In this document: one piece after another, positions 29,899-41,025 of the stretch | How positions within the stretch are numbered: position 1 is the stretch's first letter | How the letters are laid out: every line of letters starts with the position of its first letter | Assembly (NCBI GenBank): GCA_030374765.1 | Contig: JARGXX010000099.1 | Location: forward strand, 310,001-374,000 | Length of the DNA: 64,000 nucleotides | Direction: 5' to 3' | From: Agarophyton chilense | Taxonomy: Eukaryota > Rhodophyta > Florideophyceae > Gracilariales > Gracilariaceae | Translations under genes and position numbers: made by a program | The notes under the pieces: generated by a model | Seen by the model: only the letters and a program-made list of their open reading frames with translations | Told to the model about the DNA's origin: nothing | Database searches by the model: none

Positions 29899-32800
29899 CT
29901 ATGGAAGAAAAGCAGCGGTGACTATTTTATTGGACCATGTGCCTTGGGAGGTATTATTATGGGTGCTACCTAGTGGTGGTGTTGTGACACCAGTGGTGGT
30001 GTTGGAGAAGTAGGGCTTGGCAGTTGGGTCTCGGTAGAATCTGTTGAGGTAAAATCGATGGAAGCACCAGTGCAATCGAGGGGTGAAGGGGGGTGCGGGG
30101 TAGTTTTGGCGAAGTACATGAACGGGGCCGAGAATGGAAGAGGATGGTACGAGGCCGAACCAGGGGGAGACGTTGTCGGAGTTGGAAGTGTTTGAGATAG
30201 GAAGGGGGTGGGCGGTGTGGTTTTGTTCGTCGTCTGTTGCCCATCGGAGGCAGATGCAATTGAGAGAGACATCGACTTGATCCTGGGGTGGAACGAGTTC
30301 GAGGAACTGAACGAAGGCGAACTCGTTATGAGTGGAAGGGGAAGAAGGGGTGGTGAAGCGAAGAAGAGAGTTGAGCTTGCAGACCCAGGCGGTGGGAGTG
30401 GGGTTGCAGAAGCTGGAACCGGCAACGAGGATGTGGGAGAACTTTGGGGTTTTAGAGGGACCGAAGGAGGGAGCAGCGAAGATACGTTGAATGAGTGCGA
30501 GAGGGGGATCTTTGACGGCGAGCTCGTTTCGATCGGCGATGTAGTCGTCTAGGGTTGGGGTGAAGCCGCCGACGACGTATGCGGAATTGACGAATGTGAG
30601 ACGGGTTTGGCGGAGAGTGGGGGAGTCCTGGTTGAGAGCTAGTGTTTCGAGTGTGAGTGTGACGAAGGAAGAGAGTGCGAGGGTTCCAATCTGTGAGATG
30701 ATGGCGATAGTGTCTGGGGAGAAGAGGTCCTGAAGGGAAGAGATTGTTTAATGGGGGTTTGCTGGAAGGAATTTGTGAGCGGTGATGAGATCGGAAAAGG
30801 AGGTGTGCTTGCCATCACGGACGAAACCTGGTTTGCGGGCTTGGAAGGGAGGAGGAGGGGCATGGGAGGATGAGATGACGGAAGGATCAGCGGAGAGAGA
30901 AGTCCAATTGTTGACCGCATCGGAGCGTTCGATGGCACGGATGGTTTCGTTGTGCGCGGTGGGTCTGCGCTTGGAGGTTCGGGAGTAATGTGCTTTGAAG
31001 AGGGTATGGGCTTGTTCGAAGATGCCTGCATCGTTGAAGTGGAGACCCCCAAAGCGTCGAATTTCGTCTACGATGTGATCGAGGAGGTGGAATTTGAGGG
31101 TGTCAAGGTTGGAGGTATGGTATGGACCGAGAACATCGACAGCTCTGTGCTTGAAGGAATGGATTTGGGAGGCGAGTTTGGCAAGACGAGAAGTGGTCCA
31201 TTCGGGGACGGAGTTGTAGCACATGGAGGAGAGGAGGAGGTCTGTGTACTTGGAGAAGACGGTTGTGATGGGAGCGGAATTGGCTTCGTCACAGCAGCGG
31301 TCGAAGAAGGCGCCGATGAAGGGGAAGACCATGTCGAGGGCGCGGTAGTCTTTGGCTTCTAGCATGCCGCGGACGCCGTCAGTTGTGAAGAAGCCGTTGA
31401 GGGACTGCCCGCTTTCGGAAGTAGAGAAGTCGATGTGGAGGCCGGTAGCTGGGGAATGATTTTCGATGGCGGTGAGGATGAAGTTGGAGTGCTTGAGGAT
31501 GGAGGTGCGGACGGAGTGGAAGGAACGGCGGGAGTTTGTGGAGCTGATGGTGGTGAAGAGGTGTTCGGATCTGAAACGTTCGATGGCGGCGAGCTTGATG
31601 AGTTTGGAAACGCCGAGGTGGAAGTTGTGGAGGGGTTCGAAGGGGAAGATGTTGTATGGGGTGAGGAGGGGGGTGATGTTGAAAAGGGAGTAAGACTCGA
31701 AGAGGGAGGGGTATTTTGCGAGAGAGAGGGAGTGGAGTGCTTGGAGAGCTTGTTCCTTGAAGTTGCGCGAGACTCTTGGCTTGCGGGCGAGGAGAGCTGC
31801 TTCGGAGTCCTTGAGGAGGGAGAAGTGTTTGTTGCGGGCTGCAAGGGTGAGGGGAAGAGATCGAGGGGGATGGGCGTGAGAGTGTTGGTGGAGTTGTGAG
31901 CGAGGGACAGAGCATCTGTGGCAGGGGTGCTGGGGGCAGGTGCCGTGGGAGATGGCGAGAATATCCTTTGCCTCGGGAATGTCTGCGCAGTAGCTGGCGA
32001 TGATGGGGTGGAATTGACGAAGAACGCCGTCTGCGTCGCGGAAGGGGAAACCGGGGAGGGCGGAAGAGAAGAGAGGTTGAAGGAGGGAGGAGATGGTCTG
32101 CTGTAAGAGTTCTATTTTTGTTTGACGGGGGATGGAGGAGGAATGAGTGATGATATCTGCATCTGGAGAAGGAGTGATTGGGGTGAAGGGGGTGGGAAGA
32201 TAGCCGAGGAGTGTGAGATTGTCGGAGATGCATTTGCGGCGAAAGGAGTCGGAGAAGTTGAGAAGGGTGATGTGGAGGGGGTAGGAGGTGATGGAAGAAT
32301 ATTTGAGAGAGGTAGAGGACTTGTCGGAGTAGATTTGGACCAGGCCGATGAAGGGGTCGATACCGGTGGAGTGAGGGAGATGCCAGACGATGTTATCTTT
32401 TGTGGACTGCATGATGGCGGTCTTGAGTGCGGGGACGACTTTTGAGCCGAGGGTGGCTGCCATGGGGTGTGCAAAGGCGGAGGAGCCGGAGGCGGATGTT
32501 GGGGAGATGGGGTGGAAAAAGGTGTTCTTGAAGTGTGCGAGGGCGAGCTGTTGTTTGAGGACATGGATTGCGTCTTTCTGGAAGAAGGTTGCGGAGAAGC
32601 GTTTGTGGGGATCGAAGATGGTGGAGGGGGCGAAACCAATGGACCTGATTCTCTGGTGGAAGAGGTCTGCCTGGAGCTCGAGGCATTGCTTTGTGGAGGA
32701 GACTGAGTTCTGGAATGTTGATTCGGAGAAGTGGGGATCATTAAGGAGAGTGATGAGTTCGTCAGCCTTTCATTGTCCAAGCTTGGAGGCGATGGGGGAG

Positions 32801-33198
32801 ATGTAGAGGACCATTTTCTCCAGGTGGGGGTTGTCGAGGGGGGGAGTGGAAGGAGGGAGGGGGGAGAGAGCGAGAGAGGAGGGGGAACCAAGACGGGCAG
32901 TGGCGACGTGGATGGCGTCCTGGGTGTGGAGGGAGAGAGAGAGCTGGTCTCGGAGGTAGGAGTCATGGTGTGCGAGAGGGACGTTGTCGGAAGGGCGATG
33001 TGAGGGAGGAGGATGAGGGGGGAGTTGTGAGGTGGACTTGTGGCGTTTTGTGTGGGGGGGGAAGTTGGGTTCATTTCCGCCAGGGGAGAGGAAGCGCTTG
33101 TTGGCGGAGAGGCGATGAGGGCACCTTCTCTGGTGCCGCTGGAGGGCGGGGATTTCTCGGCCGAAGAAGGAGCAACCGTTGAAGCAGCAGGAAGGCAT
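29899..33198 (-). pseudogene. Transposase of the CACTA/Plavaka-like element, two nonsense codons
   Basis: One frame of 1100 codons from ATG 33198 to TAG 29899-29901, interrupted only by TGA 32770-32772 and TAA 30748-30750. The N-terminus is a C2HC-type finger (MPSCCFNGCSFFGREI...HQRRC). The central part has NIVWHLPHSTGIDPFIGLVQIYSDKSS and a GYLP segment, as in fungal Plavaka transposases. A Cys/His knot CPQHPCHRC lies near residue 421 and FPFEPLHNFHLGVSKL, the Tnp2-like D/H-LHLGV block, near residue 520. The C-terminal 280 residues, past the second stop, stay open (FGGLHF...VGGFTPTLDDYI, ending NKIVTAAFLP). It would cut and paste the element. Two point mutations separate it from a full frame, so the copy is young or recently inactive. 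Confidence 0.82.
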
Positions 33199-33690
33199 GG
33201 TGGGTGGAGGAGAGGTGGTGGGAAAGAAGTTGGTAGGGGGCGTAAACAGAGAGAGAGTATGGCCCACACAGGGCACGTGACAGGGGAGGGCAGTGGAGAA
33301 TAATATAGAATGCAAGGCACGTGAGGTCTGCCAGGTCGTGCTGCGATTCTATTGCGATTGATATGGATGGTACTAAATGTTCAATTTCTATTTTGAGGTC
33401 CATTTTGGGACCGGTTGTTTGTAATATTCTGTCAATCTAGAGCGCACAAAGATGGAATCTGCTCCTGCACCACTTCTCTACTTTTACCTTTAAACTGCGG
33501 CGACAGAAAGATTCACGCTAGTTTTACCTCCATCAAAACTAGAAAAACTGCAGATATGTGCTAGTTTTCCTTCCCATACAAATTAGCACTAATGAACGAA
33601 TGAAAATATTTTCGGAAATTAACACCTCCAAATTTGGATAAATTCACGGGTTTTTCGGTCATTTCAATTCGTCCTTTTTTGACCACTGAA

Positions 33691-33708
33691 CTAGCATTCC
33701 GAGAACAC
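33691..33708 (-). repeat. Right terminal inverted repeat (18 bp)
   Basis: CTAGCATTCCGAGAACAC, exact reverse complement of 27003-27020. It is followed by TG and the second ACGTT (33711-33715). Several AAAACTAG/CTAGTTTT motifs lie within 33510-33570. Confidence 0.9.
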
Positions 33709-33710
33709 TG

Positions 33711-34216
33711 ACGTTGCAGACCACCCCAAAGATTGGTACTTGTTCACTGATGCGCTCACCTTTGCGTACAATACGCAGGTGCACAGGACAACTGGATTAA
33801 CGCCCTTCGAGTTAGTACTGTTCCGTACCCCACCGCCCGTGGCGCTGGAACCACAGCCCGCGCTGGATACCTTTCCGTCACCGGCTGCTTACCGCGAAGC
33901 GTGGAAAACGTGGCTCACGAAGCTCGTTCCTGCCGCACGGCGTTCAATGGGCCGAGCCCAGGCCGCTTTCAAGCGTGTCTTTGATACCAAAGCCCCTCGC
34001 TCGCCGCCACGTCTCGTCCTCGACGGTTATGTATTCATCCGCAATGAGTATTGGAACCCAGAGAAGGAGAAACGCCACAAGCTGTCACCAGTTGCCGACG
34101 ACCCCTTTCGGGTTATTTTGGTGGCTTCCGACACTGTCGTTGTTGACCTCTCTGGTAATCACGATGGCATCTCCTGCGATCGCGTGGTATCGGCTTCTCC
34201 GCCGTTAGCATCCTAA
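33711..34216 (+). pseudogene. Integrase, second part, with GPY/F-like module (element B)
   Basis: It continues the interrupted integrase frame: ADHPKDWYLFTDALTFAYNTQVHRTTGLTPFELVL, then KTWLTKLVPAARRSM and the C-terminal KLSPVADDPFRVI, equivalent to the A module (B has Asp-Pro-Phe for Gly-Pro-Phe). It ends at 34216 in low-complexity sequence. Confidence 0.9.
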
Positions 34217-34225
34217 CCTACTGGT

Positions 34226-34765
34226 GTGACTGCTCCCGTTGAAACGGATTCATCGACCCCCTTACCCCAGGTCCACCAGCGTCCCTACGCATTAACACAC
34301 CCATCTCGGGGTTTGTCTGACCTTCCGCTACCCGCGGCGCCCAACCCGAAAGGAATCGTGTCGCGCATTCGTCGCTCCTCCCCAGTCCACCCGACGGACA
34401 CCAACTCCAGTGCATCGTCTAAGGAGGGGGAGGCTCCCGACAGCCGTCGTAATCCGGTCGATACCGTCGCTGGAAACGCCGCACCGTCGCGTCTCATTAT
34501 TCGCCCATCAGGGGTGCCTGATACCGACTTCCTGCACGACTCGACGCAGTCGCTATCCAAGCCTCAAATTGCAGCTGCGGATAACGCCACCAACACTCGC
34601 CGAGGTGTCACCACACGTGCAACACGGAATTCAAAGGCGCTCGGCACAGCGCAGCCTGATACAGTACGAGTAGGCGACCCACCGCCAAGTACCCCGCACA
34701 GGGAGGCGGATACATCCACGGCCCCGACGCCGGACAGCCAGCCATTGGAACGCTCACGTGACTAG
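34226..34765 (+). CDS. Low-complexity linker ORF after integrase (element B)
   Basis: A 179-codon frame, rich in Pro, Thr, Ser and Arg, matching the linker between GPY/F and chromodomain in A, including the SSKEGE segment coded by the internal polypurine tract. It is separated from the integrase frame by the TAA at 34214-34216. It probably belongs to the pol polyprotein. Confidence 0.55.
   Translation: MTAPVETDSSTPLPQVHQRPYALTHPSRGLSDLPLPAAPNPKGIVSRIRRSSPVHPTDTNSSASSKEGEAPDSRRNPVDTVAGNAAPSRLIIRPSGVPDTDFLHDSTQSLSKPQIAAADNATNTRRGVTTRATRNSKALGTAQPDTVRVGDPPPSTPHREADTSTAPTPDSQPLERSRD
34421..34433 (+). promoter_or_regulatory. Internal polypurine tract, possible central PPT (element B)
   Basis: AAGGAGGGGGAGG, in the same context (TCTAAGGAGGGGGAGG) and position as 13986-14000 in A, and like the B polypurine tract at 37427-37440. 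Confidence 0.45.
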
Positions 34766-34987
34766 ACGAAACCTCGCCGTGGGACAGAGAGGTGCGACAA
34801 TGCGCCACCGCCCCAGCGAATCTCACCGCCGAAGCAAGCTTCACCACGCCGATTAGCGAAACGACCACCCGGGTTACCCGCTGGTGTGGGCCCTCCAACC
34901 GGAGTGGAAAGCGCCGAAACAAGCCGGGCACTTGGGGAAAATGAACCGCCGAAGTCGGGTTGACATTCTACTCAGCCGAGGACTGCC

Positions 34988-35320
34988 TTGCGCGCTACAT
35001 GGTCCGACTGGAGCGAAGCCGCCCGACGTGTGATCACTTCGGTACGCCCTGGCTCAGGACGGGTACCATCCGGAAATAGCGACACCGTCATACGGGATGG
35101 CCGGGAAGTGTACGGACAAGAGTTCGTGGTCGGACGCATTTTGGAGCACTCCTACCACCCAAAGGGGTATCGCCAATAATTGGTCCGTTGGTACGGGTAC
35201 GGCCCCGAATGGGATTCAGACGAATCGATAGAGCACCAACCTCGGTCAAAGGTGGTACAGTATCTTCGTCGTACTGTCACGGCCTTGCCGGCTACCATAA
35301 ACGGAGCCCAAGTGGGATAA
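34988..35320 (+). pseudogene. Chromodomain end of element B pol
   Basis: Reads VYGQEFVVGRILEHSY, then TAA at 35177-35179 where A has Tyr, then LVRWYGYGPEWDSDESIEHQPRSKV and the end NGAQVG. Clear homology to the A chromodomain; the nonsense codon breaks it in the middle. Confidence 0.8.
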
Positions 35321-35532
35321 GAAGACACCCGATGGGGATAAAGGAACAGAAGATCTGGATAAGGACCCTTGGAAAAAGGAGAAGATGCATGGAAGACCTG
35401 GAGACGGACACTCAGAAGAAGTGGAAGAGAAGAAAGAAAACAAATAAGTCACAGACGGAAGCAGTTTACTATTTTCGAAGTTGCTGCACACACTACCGCA
35501 CAGCGGGATATACTAACTAAGATCACAAGGGA

Positions 35533-37402
35533 TTAGTTGGAAGAATCCGGATTGCCGTGCGCGCCAACCGAATCGCTAGCGGAGTTACTCCCGCCGGTCA
35601 GACGTGCCACGAGGGCGTCTCTCATCGTACCGATGTCGTCGCTCGCCGCTTGCGCGTTCAGTCCAACACCCCGAAGGAACTGGGAGATCACGACCGCCTC
35701 TGGGCGTATGGGAACCTCGATAACTTCCGGTTCGTCCGGCAACGCCGCCGCCACTGGATCGACGACAGCACCTGCGTGAGTCGCTCCCTGCGCCGGCTGC
35801 GCCGTAGTATCGCCACCATCGGGATCTCCAACGTCTTCCATGACCTCGTCGCCACGGTATTCGCCCTCCTCCTCCGGGAGATCATCACCGCCATAGGCGT
35901 AGTAGAAGTCATCCGAGTTGACAAACCCCACGGGGTGCCCGTATGGTATGCCTCGCGGAGCCATCCGGAGTGACGACGCCTCCGCCTCGGAGATCTCTTG
36001 CTGCTCCTATAGGTTAAAGAAGATGAAATCTCCCGCCAACGGCGTGCGACGCCCCAGAGACCGATCAGCCCCACAGGCTTCTTGACCGCGGCCGCTCTGC
36101 CGTACAGGCACGACAGCCCAGTAGACACGCCCAATGATGTCGATGAGCTCCTGAGCTTCATCAGCGTTATTGACACCTCCAAGAGGGAGTCGAAGGTCCA
36201 GCTGCCGGATGTAACCACGCAAACGCGGAAAAAGATACCACAGTCGATACTGATCGTAGGCTTCCCACAAGATGTACGCCGCGGCGCGGACTGCCCATTC
36301 AGTTAGGACCACGGACCATAAGCCGGAGTGCAGATCCTCGATGAGGTACGAGCCCAGATAGGAGACGACTGGAGGCAACTCCACGTAACATCCCCGGCAC
36401 ACCTCGATGGAGGACCACCACCAAGGCAGGGGAACGTATCGCCCGAACTGACAGATTGGACTAATCCGGTTTATCTCCGTATTCTGATAAGGGACAAGGA
36501 ACCCACAGCGGGATCTGCCCCGACGCTCCTCGCGGATGAAGTTCTGTACCCACCGATATCGGAACTCACGACGAAGGTGACGGAACTAGGCACGAATGAT
36601 CGGACGAACCCAGTAGATCGCTTCTTGACGCGCGCTCGCGGTTGACGCCGCCATGATTAAGTTTCCAACGCCGCAAGGCGGTCACAATAGCCGATCTCAC
36701 CCTGCGTCCACTACATCCGTAGTCGAAGCCGAATTCGTCGGGGATGGGGTATTGGAAGTTCGCCCGGCTGATCCGTGAGTAGCCGATGCGTACGAATATA
36801 CAATGCGCCTTTTCCGCCGACTCGCGCCTTCGCCGCAGAATCGCGTGAATGGGAACCGCCACACGGCGTCGCAAATCCCACGAAGTGGTGATCAAAGCCA
36901 GCAGCTCGCCCGGCAGACGCGCATTGCCATCGGCATACGCGGCCACGATTTCTTCGTCGAAGACCGCTGTCGGATGGAACCACAAAGCTCTCCGGGGAAT
37001 CGCCGCATTTTGACGCGGGTTTAACCCGACGAGTTCGTCGTAACTGGGCCAGGTGTCCTCCGCAGGAGTGATGTGGATTGAAGCTTCAACAGGACCCCGG
37101 GATCGGCTCGGTGCGGTTGACGAAACACTCCCCCGCGGAAGGGGAGCCGAGTGGAAACCGGAGAAGTAACCCCGGCGGGGATTGTTACCACCGTTCATCA
37201 GAAGTACTGGTCGCTGAGGTATCGGGATTTGGTTTCTGGAAGCTGGCGTACGATGCAGAAGAGCGTTTGAAGTTCGAGGAGTGGCTACCGCGTTGGTGCG
37301 TTTGTCGTTCGGTTGTGCAGCTCTGCCTTCGACAGTCGAGTGGTCGCTGGACGCGTTACGCGGCTTGCTATGATGCCGGTTGGACCGTTGCCTCCCCGCC
37401 AT
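35533..37402 (-). pseudogene. Antisense ORF of element B, broken homologue of the A antisense ORF
   Basis: Minus-strand frames 37402-36566 and 36402-35533 align with the A antisense protein throughout. The start MAGRQRSNRH aligns with A residue 65. Shared blocks are WPSYDELVGLNPR, LWFHPTAV, TSWDLRRRVAVPIHAILRR, FQYPIPDEF, ELPPVVSYLGS, EWAVRAAAYILWEAYDQYRLWY, LDLRLPLGG, FIFFN, an acidic DDLPEEEGEYRGDE region and the C-terminal ISQFLRGVGL...MRDALVARLTGG. One frame shift lies at about 36400-36570, and a TAG at 36007-36009 falls where A has the FDPWEY segment. Reading upstream of 37402 stays open into the LTR, but without an ATG. Confidence 0.75.
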
Positions 37403-37426
37403 GTCGATGGCGTGTTGTTCCTCACC

Positions 37427-37440
37427 TAAGGAGGGGGATA
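37427..37440 (+). promoter_or_regulatory. 3' polypurine tract of element B
   Basis: TAAGGAGGGGGATA directly before the 3' LTR. Confidence 0.85.
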
Positions 37441-38326
37441 TGAAGGACAATGCCCTTCAAGGGGGTTTCTTCGCAGGACTTAGAGGTTTCGCTTGCTTGA
37501 GGAATATATTGGGCTATGACAATCTATACCGCTATTGCGTGCTGACGGCCGGTTAAAACCGGCAGTGCACCCTGGTGGAACACGTGGACTGCACGGATGC
37601 CAACGCTCGAGTGCGAGGCGTGCCACACGTGGCCCGGATTGTACCTAATGGTTAGTATTATTTAGTAATTTTTAGTATTTATTAAGCTACGCTATCTCTA
37701 TTTAGTGTCTACTTTTCGGGCGCGCGCCCACTGTCAGGGGCCGCGCGCCACACTACTTAGGAGGTTGAGCACTGCTGCCCAGTAAACACCCTCTTAGGAG
37801 ACCAAGGAGGGAGTCTTGGCTCTGAACTTTTCGCCTTCGGCGCGTCTTCACCGCATACTGCGTGAGCGCCCGTTGCACGTTAGTTCATCCACCCTTATGT
37901 CGACTAGAGTGCTACCACCACCGTGGGTTCATATTTAATCGCCGACACTTGTCGTAGTCTCGCCCCTGTATAGGGTTTCGCTCACGTTTTCCTCTTGTTC
38001 TCCTTTTCGGCTCTCGTGAGTGGCCGCCTCACTCACCCCGCTCGCCCCCCTCATACGAGTGTTTCCTCGCTCCTTTTCCGACAATCGCCGTGATACCGCT
38101 CCGTCTAGGATTGGTCCCACCCTGGACTGTGCCGTGCTCACCTAAACACTCTAGATATATCCCGCCAGACTGGCCTCGGTCTTACACCCGACATCGTCGT
38201 GCCTTTCCAGAGTGGCTCTGTTTCTGTGCTCCGCTGGGACGCGTCTCCTCCGCCTGAGGCGTGTCTCTCAAGAGAGGAAGATCCCGAACATCTTCGTGGT
38301 GTCTCCGCTCCAAGGGTTGTCCTACA
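37441..38326 (+). repeat. 3' LTR of element B
   Basis: 886 bp, same ends as the 5' copy, then AGGCC duplication and resumed copia sequence. Confidence 0.95.
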
Positions 38327-38331
38327 AGGCC

Positions 38332-39420
38332 CACCATGCTTTCCCCCTGCATATTAGCACCTCGAATGAGCCCACTCTACGGCAGGATTTATCCTCTTCT
38401 GAAGCTGATCATTGGCTCTCAGCTATTCGTACAGAATTTGAAACTATCCGCAAACTTGGAACTTATGTTGACGCAGAGCCTATCTTTGGCCCATCGTCTG
38501 CCCTCAGGGATCATCTTTCGGCTCGAACGGGACCACAATGGCCAACCCCTTCGCTTCAAAGCTAGGTTAGTCGCACGCGAGAATTTTCAAGTCAATGATG
38601 ATCGAGATAGTCTTTACGCACCCATACTAAACTTCGAAATCTTTCGAATTATGATAGTGATTGCCACTGCCAACAACTGGGACAGGCAATATATTGATAT
38701 CAAAGGAGCTTTCCTCCATGCGACCATGCCTCCTGAGAGCCCTGTTTGGATAAAGGTACCCAACATCCCCAGCGTTCATGACGCTGATGGTCGTACTATG
38801 AAACTGGTAAAGTCTTTCTATGGCATCCGTGAAGCTCCTAGGCTTTGGTACGAAATCCTCTCTAATTTCCTCTACTTTATCGGCTTCTCCAAATTCAAAT
38901 CCACTCCGTGTGTATTTTCGTACACTACTAAGTCTGGTACGGTTTTTGTATTGGCCTAAGTCGACGATCTCAGTATCTTTGAACCATCCTCTTTAACCGC
39001 TTGGGTGAAAACCAAACTGTCCAATCACTATGACGTGTCTGATCTTGGCAGGACAGACCTATATCTTGAAGTTTCTATCGAGGAACGAGAAGACTGCGTC
39101 TTTCTGAATCAGGAACCTCTTATCAACAATATCATTCAACTCTCGCGATTTCAATATGCCACTCCACTCTCAACACCCTTACCGCGTGATCACTGCCTCT
39201 ATGACCCAGTGCTTCCCACTGTCGATCATGATGACAATATGGAAAGTATTCCCTTCAAGAAAGTGCTAGGAAGTCTTTTATTCCTTTTTACTAGGACCCG
39301 ACCGGACTTAGCGACTGCGGTGTCCATGCTGGGCAAATTTTTTATCTCTTCTTCACTTGCTCATTGGAATTGCATGAAAAAGGTCATACGGTACCTTTTA
39401 AGGACTAATAGGTTTGGTCT
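38332..39420 (+). pseudogene. Copia reverse transcriptase part, broken
   Basis: It continues the copia frame after element B (EADHWLSAIRTEFETIRKLGTYV) and shifts frame near 38500. It then runs through FKARLVARENFQ, YAPILNFEIFRIMIVIA, QYIDIKGAFLHA and VKSFYGIREAPRLWYEIL. The catalytic YVDD is hit: TAA at 38957-38959 stands in place of the Tyr, followed by VDDLSIF. The next segment (DVSDLGRTDLYLEVSIEE, FKKVLGSLLFLFTRTRPDLATAVSML, HWNCMKKVIRYLLRTNRFGLF) is the copia connection. Homology then ends, with RNase H and 3' LTR missing. Confidence 0.9.
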
Positions 39421-39617
39421 TTTTAGCACACCATTCCACAAGATTATTCTTGCGATTATCTTTTTTAAAAAAAGTTTTCCTCATATTTGTGTACTTGAAC
39501 AAATTCTGACGGTTACCTTCACGCCATATATTAGATCTTAATAGACGCAAATTTAGATTTTTGACAATTTTTCCGCAAGACGAAGTGGTACGGCATAGTT
39601 CTCTCTTAATTACACGC
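39421..39617. other. AT-rich junction, no gene
   Basis: Sequence after the copia break, with homopolymer T/A runs and no motif. It separates the copia end from the Tc1-like fragment. Confidence 0.5.
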
Positions 39618-39812
39618 TTATTGGCCGGGGATAGTGATGAAGGGCGGCCGATTGAACGCTTTGTTCCGAATGTAGCCTGGTGTTTTTATGAAGTTGTTTG
39701 TTTTTGGGCCGCGCTTGAGTTTTCGGGCTATATCTGCTGGAAGCATATCCTTACCTACTAATTCCATGATTTGAAGCTGTTCAGAACGTGTCAGAGGCGC
39801 GCCACGAGCCAT
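39618..39812 (-). pseudogene. Tc1/mariner-like transposase N-terminal fragment
   Basis: 64 codons starting MARGAPLTRSEQLQIMELVGK, then DMLPADIARKLKRGPKTNNF. This is the helix-turn-helix start of Tc1/mariner-like transposases, which binds the inverted repeats. The DDE domain is absent. Only the N-terminus remains, so it is a dead fragment. Confidence 0.65.
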
Positions 39813-39989
39813 AATTGTGCTAATGATTGTAAAAAGGATATACTTTTGAAACAGTGTTATTGACTTACTGGTTTTTATTTGCTGTGAAATGTGCTACGAC
39901 CTGTAGCATGCGTACCTCGTCTTGAGTCGTGGTATGAATAAACTGTTCGACAGACCAGGATCTCATCAATGGCCTCACCGGAACATGTC

Positions 39990-40560
39990 GAGTGAATACC
40001 TAAAGAGGGGTACGGAATTCAAACGGTTCTCATCTAGATCGTGGTCCAAGGCGTTGTAATGGGGAATGCTTTAGCACACTTTGCACGCTTTCTGCCACAC
40101 GTGGCAAATCTTTTGCGCTCATTTTCCACTCCGAAAGTATGGCTTTTCAAGCTCTCAAAACTTTACGACATACTCTCTCCATTGATCCGTTACTCCACGG
40201 ACAGTGAGAAGTGGTGAAGTAGTGGGAATTGTGTAATTATTCGGACAACAAGTGTAGTAACTGGTTGTTAAAATGTGCACCTTGATCCGTTACTAACCAA
40301 TCCCAGCCTCCAAAAGAAGAGATCCACATGTTCAGTGCTTCTGCTACTGCTGTACTGTCTGCTTTGAAACATGGCCAAAGCCAGAAGTACGAAAATAAAT
40401 CATCCCTCATAATCAGTATGTACTGCTGAGTCGTTTTGATGTCGCCTATGTATAGATAATCAGAATGTAGAACTTCGTTTGGTCTTGTTGCATGAAGGGC
40501 ACTTCTCAATGGTCATGGTATGCGGGAGCCACTTCGGGAATCGAGACAGTGTATACAACT
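39990..40560 (-). pseudogene. Integrase of element E
   Basis: From right to left: PLRSALHATRPNEVLHSDYLYIGD, equivalent to D PLSKTLHATKANEIIHFDYVFLG with the first catalytic Asp; DWLVTDQGAHFNNQ with the second; and a decayed SHCPWSNGSMERV with the Glu, then DLPRVAESVQSVLKHSPLQRLG. Stops interrupt the last part. Confidence 0.75.
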
Positions 40561-41025
40561 CTTGAAAAAGCTTAAAACATCCAGCTTCTGTGTCTTCTAC
40601 TACACATTCTCCTTCAATATGCTCATGTTGGCGTCTGTGCCTTGATTTCCACCCATTCTACAATGGGCTATGACCATAAATTTAATCAAGAGCTACTTGT
40701 CCGTTTCGGGAAGCAGGAATGGTCTTCTTACCATGCAATTCCTGGTTTCGGCATCCCACTGTTGAGATCTGCAGTGTTTTGCGGTCAAACCTGCCTTCCT
40801 TTGTGCAGCACGAACGCTGTCAATAGTAGGCCAGCTGAAATCCGATGAGTCCGGTACAATCTGTTTTGTCCTGGTGACCAAACTGTGTATATATCCCATG
40901 TCTTATTCGCGCACTCTATATGACTTTGTCTTTGTCCACTTGGTCAACATATCAGCAAATACATTTTGTTCACCAGCGACTTGTTTGATAGTGTACGTAA
41001 ACTGGGCAAAAAATAAAGCTCATGT

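Larger units (their letters stand above)
26998..33710 (-). mobile_element. CACTA/Plavaka-like DNA transposon inserted in gypsy B integrase
   Basis: A 6713-bp insert with perfect 18-bp terminal inverted repeats (GTGTTCTCGGAATGCTAG at 27003-27020; reverse complement at 33691-33708). Terminal regions are rich in CTAGTTTT/AAAACTAG motifs, like the subterminal repeats of CACTA elements. It carries a long minus-strand transposase, a second minus-strand ORF and plus-strand ORFs of unknown role. The few bases outside the perfect repeats (CGTCT left, TG right) are part of the insert by frame restoration. Confidence 0.85.
20475..38326 (+). mobile_element. Ty3/gypsy chromovirus B, with a DNA transposon inside
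   Basis: LTRs of 886 bp each (20475-21360, 37441-38326) with perfect duplications AGGCC at 20470-20474 and 38327-38331. Without the 6.7-kb insert (26998-33710) it is about 11.1 kb, the same plan as A. Its LTRs differ more than those of A (some tens of sites by eye), so it is older. gag and pol carry several stops and shifts. Confidence 0.95.
18131..39420 (+). mobile_element. Ty1/copia element split by gypsy B
   Basis: The two parts (18131-20474 and 38332-39420) join in frame across the AGGCC target duplication of element B, reading ITSAQA then HHAFPLHI. Part one holds protease and integrase, part two RT. Homology stops near 39420 after the segment preceding RNase H, so the 3' end and 3' LTR are lost. 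The left end is not defined. The element may start with the gag remnant at 6104-6445, in which case gypsy A is also inserted in it. Confidence 0.85.

Noticed and set aside
32112-33320. A 402-codon minus ORF overlapping the transposase N-terminus
   Set aside because: Ser/Pro-rich frame-shifted reading of the transposase, without the zinc finger or conserved blocks.
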